Shown here: positions 50,105 through 63,086 of the stretch, one piece after another
Position numbering within the stretch: position 1 is the first letter of the stretch
Layout of the letters: every line of letters begins with the position of its first letter
NCBI GenBank assembly: GCA_016946835.1
Contig: JACVTC010000183.1
Coordinates: 129,501-193,500 of the forward strand
Length of the DNA stretch: 64,000 bases
Reading direction: 5' to 3'
Source of the DNA: Neocallimastix lanati (nom. inval.)
Taxonomy: Eukaryota; Neocallimastigomycota; Neocallimastigomycetes; Neocallimastigales; Neocallimastigaceae
Notes under the pieces: generated by a model
Seen by the model: the letters and a program-made list of their open reading frames with translations, nothing else
What the model was told of the DNA's origin: nothing
Database searches by the model: none
Program-made: the position numbers and the translations under genes

Positions 50105-52304
50105 TTTAATTTAAATCTACATAATTAACATAATTAAATATTAATAAATAATTATTTTTACTGAATTTATTAATATAAAGAATTTTTTTTTAATATTTAA
50201 AAAATATTTAAAATAATATTTTATGTATAGAAATAAATATCCTTTAAAAATAAAATATTATTTAAAGATGAATGTGTTGTATTATCCATGAATAAAAAAT
50301 AAAAAAATATTAAAATGAATAAAATATAAAAAAATAAAATATAAAAAAATAAAATATAAAACAATTAAAACAATTATTTATTTCATTTATTTATTTTTTA
50401 TGTAATGTAATTTTATGCAATACGCCACAAAAATTAATTTTGAAAAATACAACTCTCCTTGTTCAATATATAATATTAAACATTACCAAAATATATTAGT
50501 CAATGTAAATTTAATTAGACTACTGTTTATAATATATTGTAATATATGATTCTAATTGTAATTCAATAAATATATACTAAATTAAATATATATTATTTCT
50601 TATAATTAAAAAAAAAAAAGTAAACTTTATACTATAAAAATATCGAAAATAAAAAATATTGATAGTATGTTAATTACTTTATAATCTATATTTTTAAATT
50701 TATATTTATATTATTTTATATATACTTTTATATAACAGTTATGTATATATATAAGAGATAATATAAATTTGATATAATTTTTTTATAAATATTAAAATGC
50801 ATAAAATTAACTACTATTAATTATATTTCATATTATATATACTAATTTTTTCTACTTTAATATGACAAACCTTTAAAAATTATAATTTTATTTAATACAT
50901 ATTAATATTATTTAATTATTTAATATATCTTAACTTTATAAAAGAATTTTTTAAGTTGCATAATAAAGTTCAAATTTGTAATACTTTTCTTATCGGTTAA
51001 GCAAATTATATAATTATATATATTTATCTTTTGTTTTTATTAATATATATTTTATTATTAATAATTATTATTAATTATTATATTCATTTTTTCTTTTTTT
51101 AAATATATACTCAAATTAGGTTAATTACTTCAAAATTAATTCTGTTACTACAGTAAAATTAAAATAACTTAATAAACATAATTGTCAATATAGAAGAGGA
51201 CATACTTCATTATATTCTATATATATCTACATTCTTCTAGACTATTCATTTCGGCGGAATTTTTCCATAAATTACTATGTATTAAGTAAAAAAAAAAAAA
51301 AAAAAAAAAATTTTTATAGTTATTAATTACATATATAAAAACTATATATTAATTATAGTGGAATAATATAAAATTTTCTCATTTCTTAACAAAATTTTAT
51401 AATCTCTTAGGAGCTATAATTAAAAAAAAACTTTTTAAATATAAAATATACGTACTGTTTATATAGATTTTATAAAGAATAATATATAAAAATATAATCA
51501 ATACAGTTAATTTTGTTGCTTTTTTTATATTTAAAAATTAAAAAAAGGATTTTTTTTTTATTTTGTATTAATATTAATATTAATAATATCCAATCACAAA
51601 TCTTTTTTACTTTTATTATAAAATTTTAGGAATATAATTTTAAAAAAATTATATATATGTATTTTTTAAAATAAAAAAAAAAAAAATCATATTAACCGAG
51701 GCATAAAATATAGTTTATTTGGAAATATATATATATAACATTTTCAAGAAAAAATAATAATATAATTTTAAAAGATTATACTAAAATAAAATAATAATAA
51801 TAATAAAGATTATAAAATAAATAATAAGTAAAATGAAACAACTAAAGTCTTCAAATGTATAATTTATTAAATTAATATAAGTTTTAATTAAAAATTATTA
51901 TTTTATATTGTATATAATTTTGGAAAAAAATATTACAATTATATTTTTGTATTTTTGTTCTATTCAATTTATTATTTTACACATTTAATTGATATATTAA
52001 TTATTCAGTTTTATATAATTTATATATTTTAAATGTGACAATAATAATAATTTTTAAATTATATATTTATATATGTTTTTTTTTTTTTTTTTTTTTATTT
52101 TTTTTTTTTTTCATTTCTAATTCTAATATATATAATATATTGTATAATCTTTCTAACTAAATTTTACATATTTTTATTTTATTTTATTTTTATATTAATT
52201 TTTAATTATTACAAAATGATAATAAAAAATATAATAAATTTTAATTTTTATTGTAAAATTTTAAATTTTAATATTAATAAATTTAATATTAATAATATAT
52301 AAAG
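49869..52304. other. Intergenic stretch upstream of the UBE2O-like gene
   Basis: No gene established. A 37-T run lies near 50,065-50,101, and 50,273-50,429 is a possible MITE (ends TGTGTTGTATTA and, inverted, TGTGGCGTATTGC). The first coding exon of the UBE2O-like gene should lie toward the right end, but I could not identify it with confidence. Confidence 0.5.
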
Positions 52305-54458
52305 TTTTTTACTGAAGATGTTGTATGTTTAAAAAATAATGAAGAAAAAGTTGGAATAGTTATTATGACGACGCTCGACGATGATTACGTTGATGAAGAT
52401 AGTGAAGAAGAAAACGTAATATATTTTTATTTTAGTTTAAACTTTTATATTATATATATATTTATTAATATTTAAATTTTATTTTATATATAAAATTATT
52501 CATCCATCTGTCATATATTTTTATAATAATTGAAATTAATTTTATATAATTTTAATTTTTATATGATAATTTATTAAAACCAAAATTAAAAAAAAAAAAA
52601 TCTAAAAGGAACCTTTGCAACCAAAACATGTGAGAGTTTCATTTATGGAAGAAAATGAAGAATCAAAGGATATTAATGAAAGTAAATTAATATGCCTTGA
52701 TAGATATTTAAAATTGGGTGATATTGCTAGATATCCGGTTGAAAAGGGTAATAAACAACAGACAGGAACTGTTATAAATGTTCGAGTAATAGCAGATCTT
52801 CAATCAACATACAATGAAAATAATGAAATTACAATTCTTAAAGATATAGATACTATCAAATTAGTTAATTATTATGATATAGAAGAAGGTATGTATTTAA
52901 TAATAATAATATTACTATTATTGTTATAAATATTATAGAAATTAATTCATTAAAATTAAAATTAAAATTAATTTTTTTTTTTAAAAAAAAAAAAAAGTAC
53001 TTATATTAATTATTATTAATTATTATTTTTTATTATTATTATTATTACTATCATTACTTTTATTAAAATATAAAAAAAATTTTTATTGTATTTTATATAT
53101 TGAATTATTGAATTTATTATCGAATCTATTTATATATATATGATATTATAAATAGGAACATGTGTTCTACTTGATAATTGGTTTGGTGTTGTTAGAGATG
53201 TGTATGATGATGTGTATGTAAAATTTTCGGATGATTCTGTATGTGTAGTTTCATCAAAAGAAATAAAAATAGAAGATAAATATCAGGACTCCAGTCGTTT
53301 CTGTATTGAACGTGTATATCCAGGAGTAAAAGTTCAAGCATTACATAAATTAACTTTTAAAAATGCTAAATGGATTAAAGGAGAATATAAACCAAGTAAT
53401 ACAACGGGTCATATTATTATGACTCAAATTTCAAAAGTTTATGTAGAATGGCAATATAAAAATTTAAAAATCGATACCGAAGATAATGAAAAACGACCAC
53501 CTTTTTCAATTAAAAATATATCTTCTCTTACAATATTAAGGAGTATTCATGAACATCAAGCTATGTGTTTAGGTGCTTTAGTTCAGTTTCAATCAAAGGA
53601 TGAAGCTAAAGGTAAAATATAATGTGTTAAATATTTTCCTCATATTACAATAATATTGTTATATATTTGAATACCTTATTATATAAAATAAATGAAATTA
53701 TTGATATATATATACATTTTTGGTTTGCAATATTTATAGAATATGGAGCAGAAAGTTTTAACGGATTAATAAATCCATGCTTTGTAAGTTATTATAATAA
53801 TATGAATAGTATTAATAATCATTATATCATATTATTCATTTATTTAATTTTAATTATAGTTTTTATTTTTAATTTATAATATTTTAAATAACTTTTTGTT
53901 TGCTTGTTTGTTTTATTTGTTTTGTTTTATTAATTTATTTATTTATTTTTTTTTTCTAAATTATAAAATATAGAAAATTGTAAAAACAAAAAGTTACGTA
54001 GATATTCAATGGCAGGATGGTACAATAACTAAAAATATTAAAAGTACAGATTTATTAATTTGCTATAATATTGATGAACAAGTAAGAGATTATTTAACAA
54101 AAATATTTTATAAATTTTTATTGATAAAAATATTCATTGATTAATATAATAATTATTAAATTTTAAATTTTCGTATTAATTTTTGAAGGATTTTTGGCCT
54201 ACTGATTACGTATATTTAAAAGAAGAATTTAAAAATATTAAAGCATTATCCAAAGTTAAAGTTGGTGTTATAAAGTCAGTGAATGCATTGGAAAGGGTAT
54301 GTGAAGTTCAATGGTTGGAACACATTGATAAAGAAAGTAAAAATATTGTAAGTAGATAATATTTAAATATATATATATTAATTTATTTATTGAACTTTAA
54401 ATTTAAATCAATCATACAAATATTTTAGATAATATATAAGATATAATATATTAATACT

Positions 54459-54491
<33 letters not shown>

Positions 54492-55541
54492 CGTTTTTTG
54501 TTTTAATAAAAAAAAAATAAAAAAATAAAAAATAAAAAATAAAAAATAAAAAATAAATAAATAAAAAATAAGGAAACAAAAGAACAATCTACATATGAGA
54601 TTTCATCTCATCCAATGTATACACAAAGATTGGGTGAAAGAGTTCTTATTACAACAGATATAAAACCAATTGAAAAGCAATGTGCAGGTATTAGTGAAGA
54701 AGAAGCGAAACAAGATTGGGTTGGAGAGATTGTCTCAATTAATGATCCAAAATATTTAGGTAGAGTTGGTGTTTGCTGTTGTCCATCCAAAAATATTCAT
54801 TATGTTTTTCCTCATCAAATATTCACCATATCAGATTCAGAAGATTATATGCATGAAGAATATATATCTGAAAGTGATCTTGATAATTATGAAATAATAG
54901 AAGATGATGAAGAAGATATTAAGAATGTTGAGGTTAATGATGTAGTTATTAATGAAGATGGAATGGAAATTGAAGTTGATAATGATGAAGATGATGAATG
55001 GGTAACAGAAGATGAAGATGAATGGGAAACTTATAAAGATAATGAAATGATGGAATTTGATGAAGAAATAGATGATGAAGAAATGAGTGATGATGATGAA
55101 AACAAGAATGATAATGCAGATAATAAAAATAATAAAAATGAACATATAAATGAAAAAATAAAAGAAGAAATAAAAGCTTCTTTGTTAAATTCAAAAAATA
55201 ATCCCGAAAAATTACCAAATTTTATTTTATTAGAAGATCCACCCGAAAATCATCATTTCATTAATAATGATAATAATGTTTTTTCAAAAAGCTTCTATAA
55301 AACAATTATGAAGGAACATAAATTATTATCTACAGATCTTCCAGAAGAAGGTGATATTATAGTAGCAGCATTTTCTTCCAGATTAGAATTATTAAGAGCA
55401 ATCATTTTTGGTCCTAAGGATACTATCTATGAAGGTATATCAATAAAATTAATAATAATAATAATAAATAAATAAATAGTTAGATAGTTAGATAGCTAGA
55501 TAGATAAATAGATAGATAAATAAATTTTAATACTAATAATA

Positions 55542-55579
<38 letters not shown>

Positions 55580-56568
55580 TTTAATTAAGTAATATAATAT
55601 TAACAATTTTTTTTTTTTTTTTTTTTAATAAATAATTTATTAATAATAGGTGCTGTCTTTATGTTTGATATTTGTATACCAGGTGACTATCCATATTCAC
55701 CACCATTAGTCCATTATTACTCTTTAACTGTAGGTATGGGAAAATTAAATCCAAATTTATATGAAGATGGTAAAGTTTGTCTTTCTTTACTTGGAACATG
55801 GCATGGAAAAGATGAAACAGAAGAATGGACATCAAATTCAAATATTCTCCAAGTAAAATCATTTTATTATTATTTAAATTAAAAAATTCTATTTATAAAT
55901 ATAATCATTTATAATTAATTAATGGTTTCTTATAATATATAAACATATATAAAACTTTACATATATATATATATGTAGGTATTACTATCTATCCAAGGTC
56001 TTGTTTTGGGTGTTCAATTACCATACTTTAATGAAGCTGGATATGATAAATTAATGGAAAATTCTGAAGAAAACTTTACAGCAAATTATTATAATGAGCG
56101 CGCATTTTATCTTTCTGTACATACTATCAATCAAACCTTGAATTTATTAAATCTAAGTAATGAATCTATATTTGAAATTTTCAGAGACTATATAATTAAT
56201 TATTATTATTCTGGAAAACATATGTTAAAATATATTAATGAAAAATGTAAAGAAATTATAAAAAATTCTGAAAAAAATAAAGATGGTTCTTTAAATGTTA
56301 AAATGGAAAAATTAGAAACTGTATCGAAAGGTTGTTTAATATTATTAAAGGTAAATACTAATAATAATAATAATAATAAAAAAATATCGATGGATTTAAT
56401 TTACATATATATATATTACTAACTTTTTTTTTTTTTTCCTTAATTTTTATATTTCCATTATAAATCACCTTCATCACCCTACAACACACACACACAAATA
56501 AAAATAATAATAATAATAATAATAAGAATGAATTTAAATATTTACAATCAAAACTAAATAACAACTAA
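52305..56568 (+). CDS. UBE2O: UBE2O-like E2/E3 hybrid ubiquitin-conjugating enzyme (5' end open)
   Basis: Ten exons join in frame: 52,305-52,415, 52,609-52,888, 53,156-53,611, 53,740-53,783, 53,974-54,081, 54,189-54,347, 54,573-55,434, 55,650-55,852, 55,979-56,350 and 56,527-56,568. They give about 878 residues plus an unidentified first exon. The N-terminal half holds repeated beta-barrel-like conserved regions of UBE2O (TEDVVCLKNNEEKVGIV; DNWFGVVRDV; DFWPTDYVY). A very acidic Asp/Glu stretch follows (54,880-55,110). The C-terminal UBC domain has the HPN-equivalent region, the catalytic Cys in NGKVCLSLLGTW (codon near 55,773), WTSNSNILQ and SIQGL. UBE2O acts as both E2 and E3 on free ribosomal proteins and other orphan subunits. 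It is shorter than human UBE2O (1,292 residues). An alternative start at ATG 52,363 would lose a conserved segment. Confidence 0.9.
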
Positions 56569-56812
56569 TATACTTTTAATTAATAAAAATTTTACATATA
56601 TGTATAATTTAAAGAAAAAAAAAAATTATAAATTAAAAATTTTAATATTATTTATTAATCTAAAAACAATTATAAAAAAAATAATAATAATAAAAAATAA
56701 AAAATAAAAAATAAAAAATAAAAATAAAAAAAAAAATAGAACAAAAAATCAAACAAATATTTAATTAATATAAAAAATCATATATAATAGAAAAATAATT
56801 ATTTTCATGTAA

Positions 56813-56845
<33 letters not shown>

Positions 56846-57128
56846 TTAAATTTTATAATGATGAAATAAAATTATTTAATTAATTTATTTAAATAAGTTA
56901 AACGATTTAATATTTATAACAAAATAAATAAAAATATATTTGATGTATAATAAATTAAAAATATATTTGATGTAGGAATAAATAAATTTATCCTATTGAA
57001 AATTGTAATAATAAATATTATAATAGAGTTTCTATAATAATTTAAATTTGAATAAATAGTACTGAGATATTATTTGTTGAAAAAAAAAAAATATATCATA
57101 AAACTGTATATTATATTTTTTTTTATTT
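56569..57128. other. Convergent intergenic stretch
   Basis: AT-rich with A-runs (about 56,818-56,844). A short local repeat, TATATTTGATGTA, occurs at about 56,936 and 56,964. Both neighbours end here (UBE2O-like plus strand, UTP23 minus strand). No gene seen. Confidence 0.5.
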
Positions 57129-58351
57129 TTACTCTTCATTAGTTTTATTGTTAAAATCTTCTTTATTATCTTCATTATTTTTGGTATCATAATTTTTCTT
57201 CTTAGTTCTTCTTCTTCTCCTTTTTTTAGGTTTTTCAACTTCAGCATCCTCATTATTTTCTGATTCTTCTTCTTTTTTCTTTTTATTTTGTTGTTGTTGC
57301 TGTTGTTGTTGTTGTTGTTGAGGATTAACCTTTTTCTTTTTACATGATAGTGGATTTGGTTGCTTAGGACCTTTTCTTTTCTTTGATTTTGGTGCTTCTT
57401 CTGGTTGTTTAGTATTATTTTTAATAATAGTACTCTCATAATTAGTCGGTATTGTTTTATTATATTCAATTTCTTTAACCTTATTTTCCGTTGCAGGTGA
57501 TGGTGGCTCTAAAATCATTACACTTCTATTAATATATATTAATGGTATACCGGGAATTCGTCTTAAATAATCTCTTAATTGTAAATCTTGAGTTGCAACA
57601 CAATAATTAAATTGATTTGAATCACCTATTACATTAAACGAATTAAATGCCATAATACAAAATATAAATAAATATAATATTAATAATATTATATTATAAG
57701 TATTTTAATATAACAATAAATTTAAAATATTCATTCTTTTATTAATATTAAAAAAAAAAAAAAAAAAAAAAAAGTGACAAAATAAATGTTTAATTTAATA
57801 TAATTCAAAAGTTTAATTTTTTTTTTTTTTTAATTTCTAATTAAAAATTACCAATAATCTCTTTTATACAATCAGCTGCATTGACTGGATTACCACCATG
57901 AGTACATCTTCTTTTTTCAAGTCTTTTTGCAGCTAAAGCAGCACCCATAAAATCTTCACCTAAAGTTCTTAATTCATTAAGAACACAGTTTGTAGTCACT
58001 TATATATAAAAAAAACATTTAATTAATTTATTTTAATTTTTATTAATTTAACATTCAATAATTAAAATTATAAAAATTAAATATTCACTTATTCTTGTTT
58101 TTCCAACGACAGTTTCTTGTAACATTGATTTGTAATCAAGTCTTGCATTTTGTGCTACTTTTATGAAATTACCATCAACTAAAATCATTTTAAGTATTAG
58201 AAATAATTAATACAATTTATATATATATATATTTTTAATTTTAATTATATATTTTTTTTTTACCAATAATTTGATAAGGCTCCCTGAAACCAAAAGAATG
58301 TTGATAAACACTCATATATCTCTTATATGTCTTCTGTCTTTTCAACCTCAT
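57129..58351 (-). CDS. UTP23: rRNA-processing protein UTP23
   Basis: Four exons on the minus strand join in frame: 58,351-58,264, 58,178-58,089, 57,998-57,852 and 57,625-57,129. They give 273 residues beginning MRLKRQKTYKRYMSVYQHSF. The N-terminal ~190 residues are a PIN-like domain of the UTP23/FCF1 group: GFREPYQIIVDGNF, TTNCVLNELRTLG, the Cys/His zinc pocket region RRCTHGG, YCVATQD and PGIPLIYI. The tail holds the family motif KGPKQPNPLSCKKKK, a run of 11 Gln and a basic RRRRRTKKK stretch suited to nucleolar localisation. UTP23 is a small-subunit processome factor needed for release of snR30 and 18S rRNA maturation; in most species its PIN active site is degenerate. Donor GTGAAT of the second intron is unusual. 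The intron before the last exon contains long A/T runs. Confidence 0.92.
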
Positions 58352-58389
58352 TTTATAATTTTACTTCTCCAATTTTTAAATCAACAATT

Positions 58390-58445
<56 letters not shown>

Positions 58446-59956
58446 ATTAAATGAATTTTAATATATATACATATAAATACAATTTTTAAAAAAAAAAAAT
58501 AAAAAAAAAAAAAATAATAATACATTAATAAATCAAAATGTATACAAATGTAGATCAAATATTAACTTTAATTTTGTGGATATAGAACTTTTCATAATAA
58601 AAAAAAAAATGAACATTGAATAATCAAAAATAAAAATTTTATATGTTTAATATGAACAAATCTTTAAATATTTAGTAAATGAAAAATGTATATATAATTA
58701 TAAAATAAAAATATTATATTAATAATATTATAAAAATAAATAATACTATTTATTTCAATTATTATATTATTGATTATTAAATTTTATATTTTTTTTTTCA
58801 AAACGTTTTAATAATAATGTTAATGATTATTATGATATATTTATTTCAATATATATTCATTTATTTTTATATTTATTTATTCATTCATTTAATTTAAAAT
58901 ATAATTCATTTTTCAATAGAAAAAAAAAAAAAAATTATTTATTAAAAAATATTTATATAAATTATATAAATTATATGATACATATACGTTAAGTCCAACA
59001 AATTATTACATTAATATATATTATAATTAATATAATTATAAAAAAAAATTATAAATAATAAACTCTTCATCCAATAGTACATATCTTAACATTCTTTAAA
59101 AAATTTCAAAAAAAATATAAAATATTTTTTATTTTATTTCAAAATAAAAATTAATATTGATAAAAAATATATTATTTACGAACAAAAAAAAAAAAAATTT
59201 TCTACTTCATAAATTTTCAATTTTCAAGAATAATAAAAAATTTTAGCCAATCATATTAATATTTAATTGATAATATATTATTATATATATTTTATTGATT
59301 TAATATATGGTACTAGTATATTATTTTGTTGTGGCTAATTTACTAGTTTTCAATTTAAGCCAATCGAGGTAAATAAAATTTTATTAGTTAGAAAAAAAAA
59401 TTAATGTTAATGCTTTAATAGTTGTAGTTTTTCTCTCTCTTGCCTTTTATTTTTGGTATATATTGAAGGTAATAATTAGTGATGATATGTTGTTTATGCA
59501 GTAAATGATGTTTATGTAAATTATTTTTGAATAACTTTAATTTTTTTTCAAAATAATAATGTACATGTGGACGAGTGGTAAAATGCAACTATTATAAGAA
59601 AACTTTGAAAAAGTATAAATAAGATTAGTTAAATATTTATGGAACAAACGATTATTCTTTAATTAAATGAACAATTAAAAAAATAATATAAATTGAAAAA
59701 TTAACAGATTAAATAAAAGTAGTTAAATATTTATGGAACAAGCGATTATTTTTATTTTAAATGAACAATTAATAAAAGATATACAATTTAAATAATTCAA
59801 ATATCAATTAATATAAAATGAAAATGAATTTATCAAATATAATAAAAAAAAAAAAATTGAAAATAATAAAATAATTAAAATAAAGTAAGTTTATAATTAT
59901 CAAAATACTTATAGTTTTTAATATTATAATAAATAATATCAAATTCAAATCTATAG
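58352..59956. other. Divergent promoter region of UTP23 and NAC-beta
   Basis: No gene. A 45-A run occurs near 58,399-58,443. Two ~53-bp direct repeats (59,626-59,678 and 59,720-59,772) contain TATTTATGGAACAA and CGATTATT. A tRNA-half-like word, TGTGGACGAGTGGTAAAATGC, lies near 59,566 without a B box. A patch at 59,330-59,530 is slightly less AT-rich. Confidence 0.55.
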
Positions 59957-60653
59957 ATGAATAACGAAAAATTATCAAAATTACAAACCACTGTTCGTAT
60001 TGGAGGTAAGGGTACTCCACGTCGTAAGATGAAGAAGACCCACAAGACTAACATTCCAGGTGGTGATGACAAGAAGCTTCAAGCTGTTCTTAAGAAGATG
60101 GGTACTCAAAATATTTCTGAAATTGAAGAAGTTAACATGTTCAAGGATGATGGTAACATTATTCACTTCGATAATCCAAAGGGTAAGTAAAAAGAGAGAA
60201 ATCATAATATAATAATAGTATTTTAAAATCCTTTATTTGATGAAAAAAAATTGAACAATTGATTGTTATATATAATATATATAAAATAGTTTCCGCTTCT
60301 ATTGCTTCAAATACCTTCATCATTGATGGTAAGGGTCAAGATAAGGATTTATTCGAATTAGTTCCAGGAATTATTAACCAACTTGGTCCAGAATCCCTTG
60401 CTAGTTTAAAGAAGTTAGCTGAAGCTGCCCAATCTGAAGTTGCTGCTGCTGGTGGTGAAGTTCCAGCTGCTCCAGCTGAAAATGATGATGAAATTCCAGA
60501 AGTAAGTTTTATTAATGTTTAAAAATAAAATTTTATAATTAAATGATAAATTTAAATAATAATTTAATATTTATTTTTATTGTAATAAAATATTATTTAT
60601 TAAAATAATAGCTCGTTGAAAATTTTGATGAAGTTGCTGAAAACAAAGCTTAA
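59957..60653 (+). CDS. EGD1: Nascent-polypeptide-associated complex subunit beta (BTF3/EGD1)
   Basis: Three exons join in frame: 59,957-60,182, 60,290-60,501 and 60,612-60,653. They give 159 residues beginning [10 protein letters not shown]. The family hallmarks are all present: the ribosome-binding basic motif [14 protein letters not shown] (about 15-28), the NAC domain with [23 protein letters not shown] and IIHFDNPKV, and SNTFIIDG followed by [20 protein letters not shown]. The tail is Ala/Glu-rich and acidic, ending [11 protein letters not shown]. With NAC-alpha it forms a dimer at the ribosome exit tunnel that shields nascent chains and controls SRP access. Length is normal for fungi. 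Codons are more GC-rich and favour GGT, AAG and CCA, typical of a highly expressed gene. Both introns start GTAAGT. Confidence 0.96.
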
Positions 60654-61264
60654 TTTATCTATTAATTAATTAATTAAACATTCATAAAATATATCAATAA
60701 AATTTAACAAAAAAAAATTAAAACATTTTAAATTGTGTTTTATGGGAAAATAAAAAAAAATGTTTAATAGTGTAATAAATAAATTATTTAAGAAATTACT
60801 TCAAATATTATAGAATCAAATAATAAAATAAAAATTTTATTTTTTTATAAACAAAATATATGGAAATATTTCGTATTATTATTATTTTTTAGTTTTTACA
60901 ATTTTATTTTTTAAATATTATACAATAAGCATATATTATATATATAGTAATTATATGTAATTTTTTTTTTTATAGTGAACTTTTAATAAGTATCTATATT
61001 ATATTAATTTATAGACCAAATATTTATACATATATATATATATATTTTTTTTATTTTAAATATTTTTTTATATTACTACAAAGTAGTGCTGTTTTAATGC
61101 AAATTAGACTTTTAAAATATTATTAAAGTGACATACATACATTAGATATTACAAAAATTTAAATGAAGTATTTTTTATTTTTGTTTTTTTTTTAATTCTT
61201 TTTTTTTTAAAAAAAAATTAAAATGACAATTATTATTTACTGCTGTTGAAACAAGTTTGCTGCC

Positions 61265-61298
<34 letters not shown>

Positions 61299-63005
61299 TT
61301 ATTGCTGTCATATGAATGAATGAATGATAATGTAGTAAATTAAGTCCATATTAAAGTATTATTCAAGATTGAATATAAAAAATAAAAAATATGAAAATAT
61401 GAAAATACAAAATATTTTTTATATGTTCATTTAGCTATATAGTTTTAAATTTATATTTACTGTATTTTTTTTAAAATGTTAAAATTGTTATATTTAATAT
61501 TTATTTATATTTTTAATATTATCATTATATCATTCGAAATACAAAAATCATGTATTTAATAATAAGTATTTTTATTAAATATACATATATTTCAATTTTA
61601 AATTTTTTCATTTTAATAATAAAAATTTCAATATTTCCATTTTAATAATAATTTTATTTTTATTATTTTTATTATTTTTACTAGTAATTTTTTTTTAGGG
61701 AGGGGGGAGGTAAAATAATAATACATAATTACTAATTAATTAATAGATTAAACAAAAAATTTATCATAAATATAAAATAACATTAATATTAATAATAATA
61801 ATAGAATAATTTCTATAATTAGTAAATCACTTATAATTATAAATATATTTCTTTCTTTTTGAAATATTGTCAAACTTTTCTTGTTTTTAATGTAAAACCC
61901 TTAATTAACTGAAGACCATTCTATATTAGAAACAAAAATGGTATAAACGAAGCAATAAAACTAATTAATACTGAAATTAAATACTAATTTTGAATAAACT
62001 TATATTTATTAGATTAAACTTCTTGCTAATACTAAATAATATATATATATATATTATTGATTATAAATAGTTAATGTTATTTTAATTTTATAATTATTTT
62101 CATCATTTTATTTCTATATTTCTATTGTCCCCCTTTTCCTTTTTCATTCATTATATTTTTCATAATTTATTTTTTATTAAATTTTAAATATTATTATTTT
62201 ATTATATATTTTAAAAGTTTAAAAGAGCTTTAAAAAAAATATGTAACAAAAATTTTTTTTCATAAATTTAGATATTTATATTATTAGAAATGAAAATTTT
62301 TATATTTTTAATACTCCAATTTAACAATGAAGCATTTTAATAAATGTAATAAACCAATTTATTTTAATTATAATTCATCTATTATTCTAGATTAATTATT
62401 AATTTATTTTTATATTGCTCCTCTTCCAAAATTCTATTAATATTAAAAGGTTATTTATTATATAGAAAATAAAAATTTAAATCTAATTTATTAGAAAACT
62501 TTTAATGAAATAAATTCTTTCATAATTATCTATATGAAAAAAAAATATTTTTTTAACATTAAAGGATGGAAATATCGCAGTAAAGGATTATTATTAATTT
62601 ACTATAACTATTTATTATTTATTTTAGGAAATTTTTATTTAATTTTTGATTAATAAATCATTATCACTTCTTTATATCGAAAAGACATAAATTATTAATT
62701 TACATTTTATTTAATAAAAAATATAAAATATAAAATCAATTCATTTTTTTAATAATATTAATCGACTATATATATATATATAAATTTTATAAATTGAATT
62801 AAACATATAAATGCGCAAATAAACTGAGTCATGTAGATAAATAATGTTACTATTTATCGAGTATTAGTTCCTTAATAATTTGCGATAAATAATAATTTAA
62901 TCCAACTTAAAAATAAAATAAAATAAGATAAAATAAATTCTTGTCAATTAAAAATATATATAACTTTGAATATACTATTTTTATTAATAAATATAATAAA
63001 ATAAT
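60654..63005. other. Intergenic stretch, no gene seen
   Basis: AT-rich, with A/T runs. A G-rich purine run AGGGAGGGGGGAGG at 61,697-61,710 is striking against the background. The sequence CTTTTCCTTTTTC preceded by GTCCCCC lies near 62,127-62,145. No coding frame or RNA gene is recognisable. Confidence 0.5.
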
Positions 63006-63009
63006 AAAA
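63006..63009 (-). terminator. Likely Pol III terminator of tRNA-Trp
   Basis: A T4 run on the minus strand, 5 bases past the discriminator base of tRNA-Trp. T-runs are frequent here, so support is positional. Confidence 0.45.
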
Positions 63010-63014
63010 TATAA

Positions 63015-63086
63015 TGGAGAGTGAGTGATTCGAACACCCAACCTTCCGCTCTGGAGGCGGACGCGCTACCGTTGCGCCAACCCTCC
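63015..63086 (-). tRNA. tRNA-Trp (anticodon CCA)
   Basis: A 72-nt cloverleaf on the minus strand. Acceptor GGAGGGT pairs with ACTCTCC (one G-U), the D arm is GCGC/GCGC, the anticodon arm CCGC/GCGG encloses loop CTCCAGA, and the T arm GGGTG/CACTC encloses TTCGAAT. Anticodon CCA means tryptophan. Discriminator base A. No intron. The D-arm sequence GGCGCAACGGTAGCGCG is the usual eukaryotic tRNA-Trp form. Confidence 0.96.
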
